DNA of 64,000 nt from Pseudomonadales bacterium (lineage in GTDB: Bacteria; Pseudomonadota; Gammaproteobacteria; Pseudomonadales; Azotimanducaceae), in assembly GCA_028285415.1 (NCBI GenBank), contig JANQPF010000009.1, forward strand, positions 744,001 to 808,000. Reading direction: 5' to 3'. The position numbers and the translations under genes are program-made. This document shows, in pieces, positions 26,967-37,106 of the stretch. Numbering within the stretch: the stretch's first letter is position 1; each line of letters opens with the position of its first letter. A model generated the notes under the pieces. It was given only the letters and a program-made list of their open reading frames with translations, did not search any database and was not told the origin of the DNA.

Positions 26967-27685
26967 AGCAGATCCCTCGCCGAATCGGCCGCCTCGTCGG
27001 CCGCAACCGGCACGGCTGCGCCAATCGGGTGCGCGCAGCGCTCATCCTTGTTACGCGCGTTGTTGACGTGCGTCGAAACCGGAATGGCATCCAGGCTTAC
27101 CGGCAGTCGCGAAGCGAAAAGGTGCTCGAGCTCGCTCGTTGGCACATCCATATCGAGCCATTGAAGCGCCTGCGCCATCGAGAGCATCACCGGCTGCCGG
27201 TGGTGCACGAACTTCAGACCGTCAGCAGCCGCGGTTGTGAGAATCGTGAAGCTCAACAGCGTCTCGTTGGATTCTTTGTTGCGCCAGGCGTCCCACAAGC
27301 CCGCGAGCAGGAGACCGCCATGCTCGTGCGAGGTGATGAAGTACGGCACCTTCTGGTTGTTCTGCCGGCACCATTCGTAAAAACCGGTGACGGGCACCAC
27401 GCAGCGGCGTTTCTGGTAGGGCTCCTTGAAGGCAGCGCTCTTGTGGGCCGTTTCCGATTTGGCATTGAACATGCTGTATTTCGTGGAAAGCTCTTTCGCC
27501 CAGAACGGCGTCAGCCACCAGCGCATGGGTACCAGCTGCGGCTCGCCATTCTCCCCGATGCGCAGCACCTCCACGGTTTCCGTGGGCGCCAGATTGAGAT
27601 TGTCTACTCCGGTATAGCGTAGCCCCACCAGATCCAGGAGCAGCTGCGACAGTGGATCAGACGTGATGTTGAAGCGTCCGCACAC
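26963..27685 (-). CDS. SOS response-associated peptidase, YedK / HMCES (SRAP) family
   Basis: 240 residues. The catalytic cysteine is Cys2 after Met removal (MCGRFNIT). NLAPTETVEVL, MRWWLTPFWAKE, NAKSETAHKSAAFKEPYQKRRCVVPVTGFYEW and the late VHHRQPVML hold the asparagine, glutamate and histidine of the SRAP active site. The enzyme forms a thiazolidine crosslink to abasic sites in single-stranded DNA and protects them during replication. It has normal family length, cytoplasmic. It is translated ahead of a small protein of unknown function (4-bp overlap), and the AhpD-like gene lies just upstream with a 1-bp gap, so the three probably form one minus-strand operon. Confidence 0.94.
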   Translation of the reverse strand: MCGRFNITSDPLSQLLLDLVGLRYTGVDNLNLAPTETVEVLRIGENGEPQLVPMRWWLTPFWAKELSTKYSMFNAKSETAHKSAAFKEPYQKRRCVVPVTGFYEWCRQNNQKVPYFITSHEHGGLLLAGLWDAWRNKESNETLLSFTILTTAAADGLKFVHHRQPVMLSMAQALQWLDMDVPTSELEHLFASRLPVSLDAIPVSTHVNNARNKDERCAHPIGAAVPVAADEAADSARDLL

Positions 27686-27686
27686 G

Positions 27687-28340
27687 TCAGACGGCCGTGT
27701 GTTTGCCTATCTGCCAGCCGCTCGCGGCCAGCGCTCTTTCAGCAAACTCGACCGGCAGCGCTTCAAGCTGCGTGGCCATGGTGTCATTCCAGCGGTTGAG
27801 GAAACCGAAGAGCGCAATCACCGCCACGATCTGCACAATCTGGCGCGTCGTGAAGTGTGCTTCGAGCGCCGAAAAGTGTTCCGGCGCGGCACCGTTGGGC
27901 ACTTCTCCAGCCGCCAGGGCTACGCCGACCAGCGCCTTCTCCGCCGCCGAGAAATGCGGCGACGAGTCATAGCGGAGAATATCGTTGAGCTTCTCTTCGC
28001 TCACGCCGAATCGATGGGCGTTATGCGAGGTGTGCGCCTGACAGTAGCGGCACCCCGCCGCCAGGCTCACGCTGTAAGCGATGAGCTGAACCTGATCCGG
28101 CGTCAATGCCTCCGCAGCGTCCGCATCCTCCGGCACAATCGCGGCAAAGTTCTGCATCATGCCTTTGAGATCGCCGCCGAATACCACCCCGGCCAGCATG
28201 GAAAACGCCATGGTCAGCTGCGGCATGTGTGCCATGGTCAGCATGCTGTTGGGTACAAAACCCATCGCCGCCTCCGCATTTGCGAGCACGGGTTCCAGAC
28301 CCGCAAGCTCACTCCGTTCGCGCGCTTCGACATGAGCCAT
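27687..28340 (-). CDS. Carboxymuconolactone decarboxylase-family, AhpD-like protein
   Basis: 217 residues from ATG 28340, with GGGGGAG upstream; a longer frame to 28484 has no ribosome site. The AhpD/CMD core is YSVSLAAGCRYCQAHTSHNAHRFG, which contains the redox CxxC and the following histidine. A second helix bundle (about residues 140-200) ends in IALFGFLNRWNDTMATQLE. Members are alkyl-hydroperoxidase-like peroxidases or decarboxylases; the CxxC favours a thiol peroxidase role. It is one base from the SRAP-type gene and likely the first gene of that operon. It is divergent from oligopeptidase B. Confidence 0.88.
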   Translation of the reverse strand: MAHVEARERSELAGLEPVLANAEAAMGFVPNSMLTMAHMPQLTMAFSMLAGVVFGGDLKGMMQNFAAIVPEDADAAEALTPDQVQLIAYSVSLAAGCRYCQAHTSHNAHRFGVSEEKLNDILRYDSSPHFSAAEKALVGVALAAGEVPNGAAPEHFSALEAHFTTRQIVQIVAVIALFGFLNRWNDTMATQLEALPVEFAERALAASGWQIGKHTAV

Positions 28341-28458
28341 CTTTGTTCTCCCCCGAGTTGGCAACGTTGAATCATTGGACAAAGCGCAAGTGTAGAGGTT
28401 TGCGTTTTGTCCTTCATTAGGGAATCCTTGCCGCCCGCTGTTTGACCCATGACCTACG

Positions 28459-30648
28459 TTGTTCCGCAAACTCCTGATCATCACCGTTGTCGCAACGGCA
28501 GCGCTTTACCTCGTCACCACTTTCAACGCCAGCCAGGACGCAGCGCGCCCTGCCGCCCAGAAGGACAACCCGATGTCTGCACAGATCGAGCCGCCGCGCG
28601 CGGCGCAGAAGCCCCACACGTTCACTCAGCACGGCATCACGGTAGAGGATCCCTGGGCGTGGCTGCGGGATCCCGATTACCCGACGGTGGACAATCCGGA
28701 GATTCTGGCTTACCTCGAAAGCGAGAACGCTTACTTCGAGGCGCACATGGCGCCCCTGAACGGTCTGGTCCAGGAGCTCTTCACCGAACTCAAAGACCGG
28801 CAGCCGAGCGAAGACGAGAGCGTGCCGTACGAGAAAAACGGCTACCGTTACCAGTGGCGTTACGAAAAAGACGCGCAGTACCGCACCTGGTACCGCGCAC
28901 CCGTGGCAGCTCCCGAGGCCTGGGCCGTGCTGCTTGACGAGCGTGAGCTCGCCGAAGGCCAGGAGTATTTTGCCCTTGGCGCGCTGGCGGTAAGTCCCGA
29001 CGGGCAGCGCCTCGCCTACAGCACCGACACCAACGGCAGCGAGCGTTTTACACTGCACGTCATCGACATCGACAGTCGCGAAGTGCTGACCGCGCCCATC
29101 GAGGCGACCCTCGGCAGCCCAGCCTGGAACGCCGCGTCTGACGCGCTGGCTTACGCGGTGGTCAATGAGCAGTGGCAACCGCTGCACATTTATCTACGCT
29201 CGCTCGGGGAGCCGGCTGCGCAGGATCCCCTGCTTTACGAGGAAGAGGATGCGGCCTACCGGGCCGGCGTTTCCGTCAGCCAGTCCGAGAAATACGTGTT
29301 CTTCACCACCAGCACGCACACCTCCTCGGAGGTGTACTTCGTGCCGCGTGACAACCTGCGGGCCACGCCAACGCTGATCGCCGCGAGACAGCCGGACTTC
29401 GAATACGAAGTCGACCACCGCGATGGCGAGTTCGTGATTCGCGCGAATCTCCGGCAACAGAATTTCGACCTCTACCGCGCACCCGAGAAGACACCGGGCA
29501 CGGAGCACTGGGAAATTCTGCTTGCCGGCGACGAGAATACTTACCTGACCGATCACCTGACATTGAAAGACTACGTGGTGGTTGAACTGCGGGAAAACGG
29601 GCTCGATCAGATGCGCGTCATCGCCGCTGATGGCGCCACGCATGACATCAGCTTCGACGAAGCGGCGTACAGCGTCGGCTTCGGCACCAACGCCAGCTAC
29701 GATACGGGGGTTGCGCGCTTGACGTATACCTCGATGGTCACGCCGCGCACGGTATACGACTACGACTTCGAGTCGCGCACGCTCTCGACGCTCAAGGTGC
29801 AGGAGATACCCTCCGGCTACGACGCCTCGCAGTTCGTCACGACGCGCCTCATGGCACCCGCCCGGGACGGCGCGCGCGTACCGGTCAGCATCGTCCACCA
29901 CCGCACGACACCCATCGACGGCTCCGCGCCGCTCTACCTCTACGGCTATGGCGCCTACGGCCTCAGCATGTCACCGAGCTTCTCGACGTCACGCATCTCG
30001 CTACTGGAGCGGGGTTTCGTTTATGCAATCGCCCATATCCGCGGTGGCGATGAGATGGGCTATGACTGGTACACCCAGGGCAAGCTCGAAAACCGCACAA
30101 ATACGTTCAACGATTTTGTCGACGTGGCAAAACACCTGATCGATGAGAACTATGCGCGAGCCGGCAACATTGCCATTGCCGGCGGCAGCGCCGGGGGCAA
30201 GCTGATGGGCGCCGTTGTCAATCAGGCACCGGAGCTGTGGGGTGCGGTTGCTGCCCATGTGCCGTTCGTGGACGTGCTCAACACGATTCTCGACGGCACG
30301 CTGCCGTTGACGCCGCCCGAGTGGAGTGAATGGGGCAACCCCATTGAGGATCCTGATGCCTTCAAGCTGATTCAGTCTTACTCACCGTACGATCAGCTGA
30401 AACCGGGTGAATATCCGCCCATGCTGGTAACCGCCGGACTGAACGACCCCAGAGTCACCTATTGGGAGCCCGCCAAATACGTCGCCAAGCTCAGAACGTT
30501 GAAGCGCGATGACAACGTGCTTCTTCTGAAAACCAATATGGGCGCCGGACACGGCGGTAAAACCGGCCGCTTCGATGCACTCGAAGAGCTGGCGGAGGAG
30601 TATGCGTTCTTCTTGACGGAGCTGGAGGCAGCAGCCCCCAGCGCGTGA
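28459..30648 (+). CDS. ptrB: Oligopeptidase B-type prolyl-oligopeptidase-family serine peptidase
   Basis: 729 residues if translation starts at TTG 28459, which gives an N-terminal hydrophobic segment (LLIITVVATAALYLVTTF) acting as membrane anchor or signal. An internal ATG at 28573 would give a cytoplasmic form. The beta-propeller domain starts near HGITVEDPWAWLRDP. The hydrolase domain has HIRGGDEMGYDWYTQGKLE, GGSAGGKLMGAVVN (Ser577), NDPRVTYWEP (Asp663) and GAGHGGKTGRFD (His698). VPFVDVLNTILD and EWSEWGNP are oligopeptidase-B hallmarks. It cleaves short peptides after basic residues. An N-terminal export signal is uncommon for OpdB and should be checked. Confidence 0.92.
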   Translation: MFRKLLIITVVATAALYLVTTFNASQDAARPAAQKDNPMSAQIEPPRAAQKPHTFTQHGITVEDPWAWLRDPDYPTVDNPEILAYLESENAYFEAHMAPLNGLVQELFTELKDRQPSEDESVPYEKNGYRYQWRYEKDAQYRTWYRAPVAAPEAWAVLLDERELAEGQEYFALGALAVSPDGQRLAYSTDTNGSERFTLHVIDIDSREVLTAPIEATLGSPAWNAASDALAYAVVNEQWQPLHIYLRSLGEPAAQDPLLYEEEDAAYRAGVSVSQSEKYVFFTTSTHTSSEVYFVPRDNLRATPTLIAARQPDFEYEVDHRDGEFVIRANLRQQNFDLYRAPEKTPGTEHWEILLAGDENTYLTDHLTLKDYVVVELRENGLDQMRVIAADGATHDISFDEAAYSVGFGTNASYDTGVARLTYTSMVTPRTVYDYDFESRTLSTLKVQEIPSGYDASQFVTTRLMAPARDGARVPVSIVHHRTTPIDGSAPLYLYGYGAYGLSMSPSFSTSRISLLERGFVYAIAHIRGGDEMGYDWYTQGKLENRTNTFNDFVDVAKHLIDENYARAGNIAIAGGSAGGKLMGAVVNQAPELWGAVAAHVPFVDVLNTILDGTLPLTPPEWSEWGNPIEDPDAFKLIQSYSPYDQLKPGEYPPMLVTAGLNDPRVTYWEPAKYVAKLRTLKRDDNVLLLKTNMGAGHGGKTGRFDALEELAEEYAFFLTELEAAAPSA

Positions 30649-30650
30649 GA

Positions 30651-30920
30651 TCAGCCGAGCGCGGTGCGCTTGGCTTTTTCTTCGTTGGCCTGTCGCAGGC
30701 GCTTACGAATGATGTTCTGCACCACGCTGACGGTGGTCCAGTCATGCAACATGGTGCGACCGCACCCCTCACAATCGACGTGCGTTTCTTCCATGACACG
30801 GTTCAACAGGTCGCTGTAGGGCAGCCGGGAGATGTGTTTACAGCTGGAGCACTCCAAGCCTACTGCGGGATCAATGCCAACGTAATCCATGGCGCGAGTT
30901 GTCCTTATCCTCAGGTCCAT
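30651..30920 (-). CDS. Small zinc-ribbon protein of unknown function
   Basis: 89 residues from ATG 30920, or 79 from ATG 30890; neither has a strong ribosome site. The core has two CxxC knuckles, LECSSCKHI and VDCEGCGRT, about 23 residues apart, forming a zinc ribbon. A basic helix follows (VVQNIIRKRLRQANEEKAKR), typical of small nucleic-acid or protein-binding ribbons. It is convergent with the oligopeptidase gene, with stop codons 2 bp apart. I cannot assign a function. Confidence 0.7.
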   Translation of the reverse strand: MDLRIRTTRAMDYVGIDPAVGLECSSCKHISRLPYSDLLNRVMEETHVDCEGCGRTMLHDWTTVSVVQNIIRKRLRQANEEKAKRTALG

Positions 30921-31073
30921 CGAAAGCTCATTCTAAATAAGCCTAGCCCGTCTCGTCCGAACGACAACGTCAAAGCGTGATTCAGCGCACAGGGGTTCCG
31001 TGATGAGGCAAGGTTATTGCTTTCTGACAGTTATACGCCGCGTCAACACATCGCCTGAATGGCCGCAAACGGG

Positions 31074-32285
31074 TCAGAGCTGAGCTTCGAGCTCCGCGCG
31101 AAATTCCGGCGCCGCAATGCTGATCAGCGCTTCCGCGCGCGCCCGCAGCGGCTTGTTTTTGATGTCCGCGACGCCGTATTCGGTCACGACCATGTCGACA
31201 TCGGTACGGAGCGCCGTCACCAGCTCCACTTTGGGCACAATCCGCGAGACGCTGCCGCGCCGGGCCGTTGCGTTCATGGCAACAATTGAGCGGCCGCCCG
31301 GAGAGGATTTGGCGGCCCGCATGAAGTCCACCGAGCCACCGGTGCCCGAGATCTGCCTGCCGCCGGCAAACTCAGCGTTGATTTGACCAAAGAGATCAAT
31401 TTCCACCGCAGAATTGACGGATACGAAGTTCGGTAGCTGCCGAATTGCCGCCACCTCGTGGGTGTGGTCGGCGCCGCGAAACACCACCGACGGCGTGTCC
31501 GCCAGCCACTCGATGAGTTCGTGACTGCCAAGCGCCATCCCGGTGATGTGTTGACCCTGATCCATGGGTTTGCAGCTGCCGTTCACATTCCCCGCTTTGA
31601 TGAGCGCCATGCCGCCATCGTCCACGAGACCGCCGTGCAGCCCCAGATCGTTTTTATCGCCGAGACGGCTCAGAATGGCGGCGGGAATTGCCCCGATACC
31701 CGTCTGCAGGCAGTCGCCATCGCGAATGAGGCCCGCGACGTGCGCCCCGATCTGCGCGGCCACCTCATCGACAGCCGGGGTGCCATAAGGCGTCAGCGGC
31801 CGTTCGGTTTCGAAGACGAGATCGATGCGTTCGGGATTGATACGCGGCGCACCCGCCGGGGCGACGAACGAGTGATTGAGCTCAGCGATGACCGTATCGG
31901 CAGAGCGCAACACCGCATCCACGAAGTCCACGTTCGGCCCCAGTCTCAACGCACCGTCCCGGTCTCGCGCAACCTGCAGGAGCGCGACGTCCACGTGGGA
32001 CGCCAGATAGTCGAATACCCAGCGCATCTGCATCGGCAGAAAGTGCAGTCGCTCGGGGTCCGCCTCCCGCAGCGTCGGTGTCATGAAAAACGTCGTCAGC
32101 CTGGCGGTGTCGTTGAAGGCGGTGAAGTCGACATCATTGAGCCCGCCGATGGGAAACTGGATGAACTCGAGATCCGCCGGCAGGGCTTGATCCCGCAGGT
32201 GATCGAGCAGTCCGGTCGGCTCGTTGCTGCTGCCGCCAACGAAAACCCGCTGGCCCGGCTGCAGGAGCGCGTTCAGATCAGCCAT
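31074..32285 (-). CDS. Acetyl-CoA hydrolase / CoA-transferase family protein
   Basis: 403 residues with two CoA-transferase halves. The catalytic glutamate sits in FVSVNSAVEIDLFGQINAEF, the same context as in 4-hydroxybutyrate CoA-transferases and acetyl-CoA hydrolases. GDCLQTGIGAIPAAIL, LGLHGGLVDDGGMALI and ISGTGGSVDFMRAAKSS are the CoA- and oxyanion-binding glycine-rich blocks. It moves CoA between acyl groups or hydrolyses acyl-CoA. The acyl specificity is unclear. Its start overlaps the stop of the small membrane protein gene at 32278-32649 by 8 bp, so the pair is an operon. Confidence 0.9.
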   Translation of the reverse strand: MADLNALLQPGQRVFVGGSSNEPTGLLDHLRDQALPADLEFIQFPIGGLNDVDFTAFNDTARLTTFFMTPTLREADPERLHFLPMQMRWVFDYLASHVDVALLQVARDRDGALRLGPNVDFVDAVLRSADTVIAELNHSFVAPAGAPRINPERIDLVFETERPLTPYGTPAVDEVAAQIGAHVAGLIRDGDCLQTGIGAIPAAILSRLGDKNDLGLHGGLVDDGGMALIKAGNVNGSCKPMDQGQHITGMALGSHELIEWLADTPSVVFRGADHTHEVAAIRQLPNFVSVNSAVEIDLFGQINAEFAGGRQISGTGGSVDFMRAAKSSPGGRSIVAMNATARRGSVSRIVPKVELVTALRTDVDMVVTEYGVADIKNKPLRARAEALISIAAPEFRAELEAQL

Positions 32286-32649
32286 CGTTGTTCGCCTTGC
32301 TCAAAAGAAACGTGATATAGGCATAAGCGCCGACGTAAAAAGCCGGCGGAAACCATACCGGCCAGAGCGTGAGAAACGTATTGTCGCCGAGCCCGAGGCC
32401 GTAGATACCGTGACGCACCCAGAGAAAGCCAAGCGCCAGCAAGACGCCGCTGGCAAACGCCATGGTGATGCCCTGGCGCGCTGAGAAGATGGCGGCGACC
32501 GCGCCGCCTGCCAGGCCGCCGAGCCAGACCGGTACGAGTACGCCCAGCAGCGTCTGTGGCGTTTTGACGATAACCACCAGAACGTACCAGACGAGGAACG
32601 CGACCCCCATGCATATGATCGTGCGCAAGCCCGACAGGACTGCCTGCAT
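32278..32649 (-). CDS. Small integral membrane protein of unknown function (about four TM helices)
   Basis: 123 residues from ATG 32649 (AAGGT upstream). A start at 32685 is possible but lacks a good ribosome site. Hydrophobic helices are at TIICMGVAFLVWYVLVVIV, LLGVLVPVWLGGLAGGAVAAIF, ITMAFASGVLLALGFLWV and WFPPAFYVGAYAYITFLL, with short polar loops. It has no motif I recognise. It is upstream of and overlaps the CoA-transferase gene. It is divergent from the helicase gene lhr, with 97 bp between starts. Confidence 0.75.
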   Translation of the reverse strand: MQAVLSGLRTIICMGVAFLVWYVLVVIVKTPQTLLGVLVPVWLGGLAGGAVAAIFSARQGITMAFASGVLLALGFLWVRHGIYGLGLGDNTFLTLWPVWFPPAFYVGAYAYITFLLSKANNDG

Positions 32650-32746
32650 GTCGTTTCTACCTTGAACCTTCCCAGGAATTGCCAACGCATCGATGTCCGT
32701 TGGCTGTCAGTAGCCATGATAAACCGAATTCTGCTGTAATCCCCAG

Positions 32747-35700
32747 ATGCTCGCCGACCTGCCATTTCATCCCAAAATCGGACAGTGGTTTCGTGACTGC
32801 GTCGGGACGCCTACCGAGGTGCAGACCGCCAGCTGGCCAATCATCGCCTCGGGCGGTCACGCCCTCGTCACGGCACCAACCGGCAGCGGCAAAACTCTGA
32901 CCGCGTTTCTCTGGTCGTTGAGCCAGTTTGCAACCGGCGATCTCGTCACCGGACGCACCCAGGTGCTCTACATATCCCCCTTGAAAGCGCTCAACAACGA
33001 CATCCAGCGAAACCTGCTGTCTCCGCTCGCAACCCTGCGCCATGCCTACGGCCTGCCTGAGGTGCGGGTGGAAACCCGCTCGGGCGACACCAGCGCTAGT
33101 GACCGCCAGCGACTGCTGCGCCATCCGCCGGACATTCTCATCACAACCCCCGAAAGTCTGGCGCTGATGCTGACGACCCAAAAAGGTCGCCAGGCGCTCG
33201 CCCACATTGAAACGCTCATCCTCGATGAGATTCACTCCATCGTCGACAACCGGCGCGGCGCGCATCTTCTGACCAACGTCGAACGGCTCGTGGATCTCGC
33301 CGGTGAGTTTCAACGCATTGCGCTTTCTGCCACGGTCTCGCCGCTGGCTGCGGTTGCCGACTATATTGCCGGCAGCGACCGCAACGGGCAGCACCGCCAC
33401 GTTGAGATTGTCAACGTGCCCGGCGAAAAGGAAATCGACTTCCGCGTGCGCTTTCCAGAAGCTGCGCGCACCGCGGCTGAGAACGGTAAGAAAATCTGGG
33501 AGCCTCTGTCGGAGACCTTCCGCGAAGTCATCGACGGCAACGAGTCCACGCTCTTTTTCACCAACAGCCGCCGCCTGGCGGAGAAGATCACGCTGAAGAT
33601 CAACGAGCCGAGCCACGAGCCTGTGGCCTACGCCCACCACGGCTCGCTTGCCCGGGAGGTGCGCACCGAAGTTGAGTCGCGGCTGAAAGCGGGGGAGCTG
33701 AAAGCCATTGTCGCCACCAATACGCTGGAGATGGGCATCGACATCGGTCATCTCGACGAGGTGGTCATGGTGCAGTCGCCGCCGTCGGTTGCGGCCACGC
33801 TGCAGCGGGTCGGCAGGGCCGGCCACGGCGTCGGGGAGGTGAGCGTCGGCACGCTGTATCCGAGCCACGCCCAGGACATGCTCGAGGCTGCGGTGCTTGC
33901 CGACGCCGTCAACGACCGGGATATCGAACCGCTTGCGCTCATGCGCGCACCGCTCGACGTGCTCGCGCAGATCATCATTTCCATCTGCGCCACCGACGCC
34001 CAGCCTGTCGACGAGGTGTACCGCCTCATCACACGGGCAAGTCCCTATCGCGATCTCAAACGGGAGCACTTCGATCTGGTTGTGGAAATGCTGTCCGGCC
34101 GCTATGCCGGCTCGAGGATCCGCGAGCTCAAACCACGGCTCGAGCACGACCGTATTCATCACACCATCAAAGCCAACCGCGGCGCGGTTCTGGCCATGTA
34201 CAACTCCGGCGGCACCATTCCCGACCGGGGTTACTATCAGATGAAACACTTCGAGACGGGTGCCACGCTCGGTGAGCTCGACGAAGAGTTCGTCTGGGAG
34301 GCCACCGTCGGCCAGACGCTGACGCTCGGCACAAAAAACTGGCAGGTACATCGAATCACTCACAACGATGTCCTGGTAAGACCCGGACGCCCCGACGCCG
34401 CGGCACCGCCGTTCTGGCGCAGCGAGTTCTTCAACCGCTCTTATCACTTTTCCAACCGCATCACCCAGTACCTGGAGATGGCGGAAGAGACGCTGGCCGG
34501 CGGTGATGCGGAAAGCCTGCAGACGCAGCTGGAAGGCGCTTCCCATTTCGATACCAGCGCTGCAACCGAGCTGGTCGACTACCTCAAGCAGCAGCGTGCG
34601 CATACCGAGGCGCCGCTGCCGCATCGCCACCACCTGCTGCTCGAGCTGGTCAATGCCGGACCCGCAGGTTACCGCGGCCCGAACCAGCCGCGTCAGCTCG
34701 TCCTCCACACCTACTGGGGTGGGCGCTTGAATCGTCCCTGGGCGCTGGCCTTCAAGACGGCCTGGCAGGAACGCTTTGGCTACAAACCTGAAATCCACGC
34801 GGATAACGACGCCATTGTCCTGCAGGTGAAAGAGCCCCCGGATCCGCACGAGCTCCTGAGCCTGGTGCGCCCGGACCGGGTGCCGGATTTGATCCGGCAG
34901 AGCCTGGAGTCGAGCGGATTCTTCGGCGCGCGCTTCCGCGAGTGTGCGGGTCGCGCACTGCTCCTCACCAAGCAGCGCTTCAATCAGCGCCTGCCACTGT
35001 GGATGAGCCGCCTGCAGGCGAAGAAACTCATGACCCAGGTGAAAGCCTTCAGCGAGTTTCCAGTGCTGCTGGAAACCTGGCGAACCTGTCTCGATGACGA
35101 GTTCGACATCCCCGCGTTGATGGATCGGCTCACCGAGATCCAGGACGGCACCATCACCTGGAGCTACGCAACGACCGAGACACCAAGCCCGTTCGCGCGG
35201 AATCTCACGTTCGGCCAGGTCAGCCGTTACATGTACGCCGACGATACGCCGGACGACGACACGATCAGCAAACTGTCGACCGACCTCATCACCGAGGCGC
35301 TCTACAACCAGGCGCTGCGACCGCGCATCCGGGCAGACATCGTTGCCGAGTTTCTCGCCAAACGGCAGCGACGCGCTGCAGGCTACGCACCGGAAAGCCC
35401 CGAGGAGTGGGCAGAGTGGTTGAAAGAACGCGTGCTCCTGCCTGCCGCCGAGCTGCCGGATGACGCCGCTTTACCCGCAGAAGCGGTGTGGATCGAGCAG
35501 GACGGGCGGCGCTGGCTCACGCATCTGGAGCTGGTCCACGGGCTTCGCGCCAGCGGCTTTGTGAGCGCAGGACCCGAGGCGCCGGTTGTGGAAGATGCGC
35601 GCGACGCCGTACAGCTGGCCCGGGAGATGCTCTCCTTCTACGGGCCGATGAGCGACGCTGAGATTGCTGCGGTGCTGCCGTCGATACCCGAGGATCTCCT

Positions 35701-37015
35701 CATCGAGGATGAGCTCTTCATCCACGGCGTGCTGCTCGAGGGTGACGACCGGGCACTTTGGTGCGACGCGGAAAACTTCGAAGCCCTGATGCGTTTTCAG
35801 CGCGCGGCACAACGCGCAGAGCTCGAACCACTCGCCGCTGAGCAGCTGCCGCCTTTCTGGAGCGCCTGGCAACGCTTCGGCGATCGCGGCGATGACAACG
35901 CACTGCTTTACGCCATCGAAACGCTGCGCGGTTGTAACGCCCCCCTGACTACCTGGCTGCATGACCTGCTTCCCGCTCGTCTGGCGGACTTTCAGGCGCA
36001 CCGCTGGGACGAGCTCTTCACGAACTTCGGCTTCAGCTGGCTCGGCACCGGCCGCGAGACGGTGACCGTGGTCTACCCGGAAGAGGTGTCTTTGTACAGA
36101 AATGCCGCCGAGCCGCCGGCATTTGCCGACGACTTCGCTGACCCGAACGCAAGCTATACGTTTCAACAGATTGCCGACGGTTCAGCCCTCGACCGGGAAA
36201 GCTTGAACGCGGAGTGGTGGCAGGCAGTCTGGCAGGGGCAGCTCGTCAGCGATACGTTGAAACCGCTGGAGCAGGGGCTCGAGCGTAAGTACAGCGTGCC
36301 GGATCTCGCGACCGCCGCGTCGAGCCGGCGCCGGCTGGCGCGAGCGCCCCTCGGCTGGAGCGGCCACTGGCGCCTGCTCGCGCCGGAGGCGTTGCCGGAT
36401 CCGCTGACGCGTCTGGAAAACGACAAAGAGAAGGTGCGCCAGCTCCTCGACCGCTACGGATTTGTCTGCCGGGAAATCGTCAATCGCGAAAACCTGGCCC
36501 GGGAAGGCGGCAGCTGGCGCTGGCGTGACGCGTTTCGTGCCCTACGCATCATGGAGCTTGCCGGTGAGGTCACCACCGGCCAGTTCTTCCTGGGTCTGTC
36601 CACTCCGCAGTTCATCTCACCACGGGCGCTTTCCGCGTTGCAGACCAACAGCCCCTCACCCAACCACTTCTGGATGGCAGCGCACGATCCGATTTCACCG
36701 TGCGGCCTGAGCCTCGACTGGGAGGATCTGCCCCAGCGACGCCTGGGGAACTTCATGAGCTTTGCCGACGGCACGCTTGCGCTGGTGGTCGAAAACCAGG
36801 GAAAAGACCTGACCTATCACGTGCCCTGGGATCACCCGGAAATGGATCAGATCAACGCGGTGCTCCTCCACTTGACGGCAACGCGCCGGCAACGGGTCAC
36901 GCTGCAGACCATCAACGGCGAACCCGCCACCCGCAGCCCCTATCTGGCCGGCCTGGACCGCCTCTTCACCGTCAGCCGCGACCACAAAGCCTGTTACCTG
37001 GAGACGCGTTTCTAA
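32747..37015 (+). CDS. lhr: Large ATP-dependent helicase Lhr (superfamily 2)
   Basis: 1422 residues, close to full-length bacterial Lhr. The Q-motif region TEVQTASWPIIASG is followed by Walker A APTGSGKT (43-50), DEIH (160-163) and SATVS (194-198). In RecA domain 2 are VATNTLEMGIDIG and the motif VI arginine finger LQRVGRAGHG (about 350). Next come the winged helix and Lhr-core domains (HNDVLVRPGR and following) and the large C-terminal Lhr-CTD with its tetrameric winged-helix repeats, ending near 1422. It moves 3' to 5' on single-stranded DNA and unwinds RNA-DNA hybrids in repair. The ribosome site is weak. It stands next to the GGDEF/EAL gene, 91 bp apart. Confidence 0.96.
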   Translation: MLADLPFHPKIGQWFRDCVGTPTEVQTASWPIIASGGHALVTAPTGSGKTLTAFLWSLSQFATGDLVTGRTQVLYISPLKALNNDIQRNLLSPLATLRHAYGLPEVRVETRSGDTSASDRQRLLRHPPDILITTPESLALMLTTQKGRQALAHIETLILDEIHSIVDNRRGAHLLTNVERLVDLAGEFQRIALSATVSPLAAVADYIAGSDRNGQHRHVEIVNVPGEKEIDFRVRFPEAARTAAENGKKIWEPLSETFREVIDGNESTLFFTNSRRLAEKITLKINEPSHEPVAYAHHGSLAREVRTEVESRLKAGELKAIVATNTLEMGIDIGHLDEVVMVQSPPSVAATLQRVGRAGHGVGEVSVGTLYPSHAQDMLEAAVLADAVNDRDIEPLALMRAPLDVLAQIIISICATDAQPVDEVYRLITRASPYRDLKREHFDLVVEMLSGRYAGSRIRELKPRLEHDRIHHTIKANRGAVLAMYNSGGTIPDRGYYQMKHFETGATLGELDEEFVWEATVGQTLTLGTKNWQVHRITHNDVLVRPGRPDAAAPPFWRSEFFNRSYHFSNRITQYLEMAEETLAGGDAESLQTQLEGASHFDTSAATELVDYLKQQRAHTEAPLPHRHHLLLELVNAGPAGYRGPNQPRQLVLHTYWGGRLNRPWALAFKTAWQERFGYKPEIHADNDAIVLQVKEPPDPHELLSLVRPDRVPDLIRQSLESSGFFGARFRECAGRALLLTKQRFNQRLPLWMSRLQAKKLMTQVKAFSEFPVLLETWRTCLDDEFDIPALMDRLTEIQDGTITWSYATTETPSPFARNLTFGQVSRYMYADDTPDDDTISKLSTDLITEALYNQALRPRIRADIVAEFLAKRQRRAAGYAPESPEEWAEWLKERVLLPAAELPDDAALPAEAVWIEQDGRRWLTHLELVHGLRASGFVSAGPEAPVVEDARDAVQLAREMLSFYGPMSDAEIAAVLPSIPEDLLIEDELFIHGVLLEGDDRALWCDAENFEALMRFQRAAQRAELEPLAAEQLPPFWSAWQRFGDRGDDNALLYAIETLRGCNAPLTTWLHDLLPARLADFQAHRWDELFTNFGFSWLGTGRETVTVVYPEEVSLYRNAAEPPAFADDFADPNASYTFQQIADGSALDRESLNAEWWQAVWQGQLVSDTLKPLEQGLERKYSVPDLATAASSRRRLARAPLGWSGHWRLLAPEALPDPLTRLENDKEKVRQLLDRYGFVCREIVNRENLAREGGSWRWRDAFRALRIMELAGEVTTGQFFLGLSTPQFISPRALSALQTNSPSPNHFWMAAHDPISPCGLSLDWEDLPQRRLGNFMSFADGTLALVVENQGKDLTYHVPWDHPEMDQINAVLLHLTATRRQRVTLQTINGEPATRSPYLAGLDRLFTVSRDHKACYLETRF

Positions 37016-37106
37016 CTCCGCCGTTGTGAGAAGAATCCCGGCAAACCAGTCGAACCCATCTAGACTGAAGATAAGCACGTGTGAGACCCAGAGGGCTGAA
37101 CCGAGG

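Noticed and set aside
32657-34849. A 730-codon open frame on the minus strand inside lhr
   Set aside because: It is wholly antisense to the motif-rich helicase gene, has no ribosome site and its amino-acid pattern is that of a GC-rich shadow frame.
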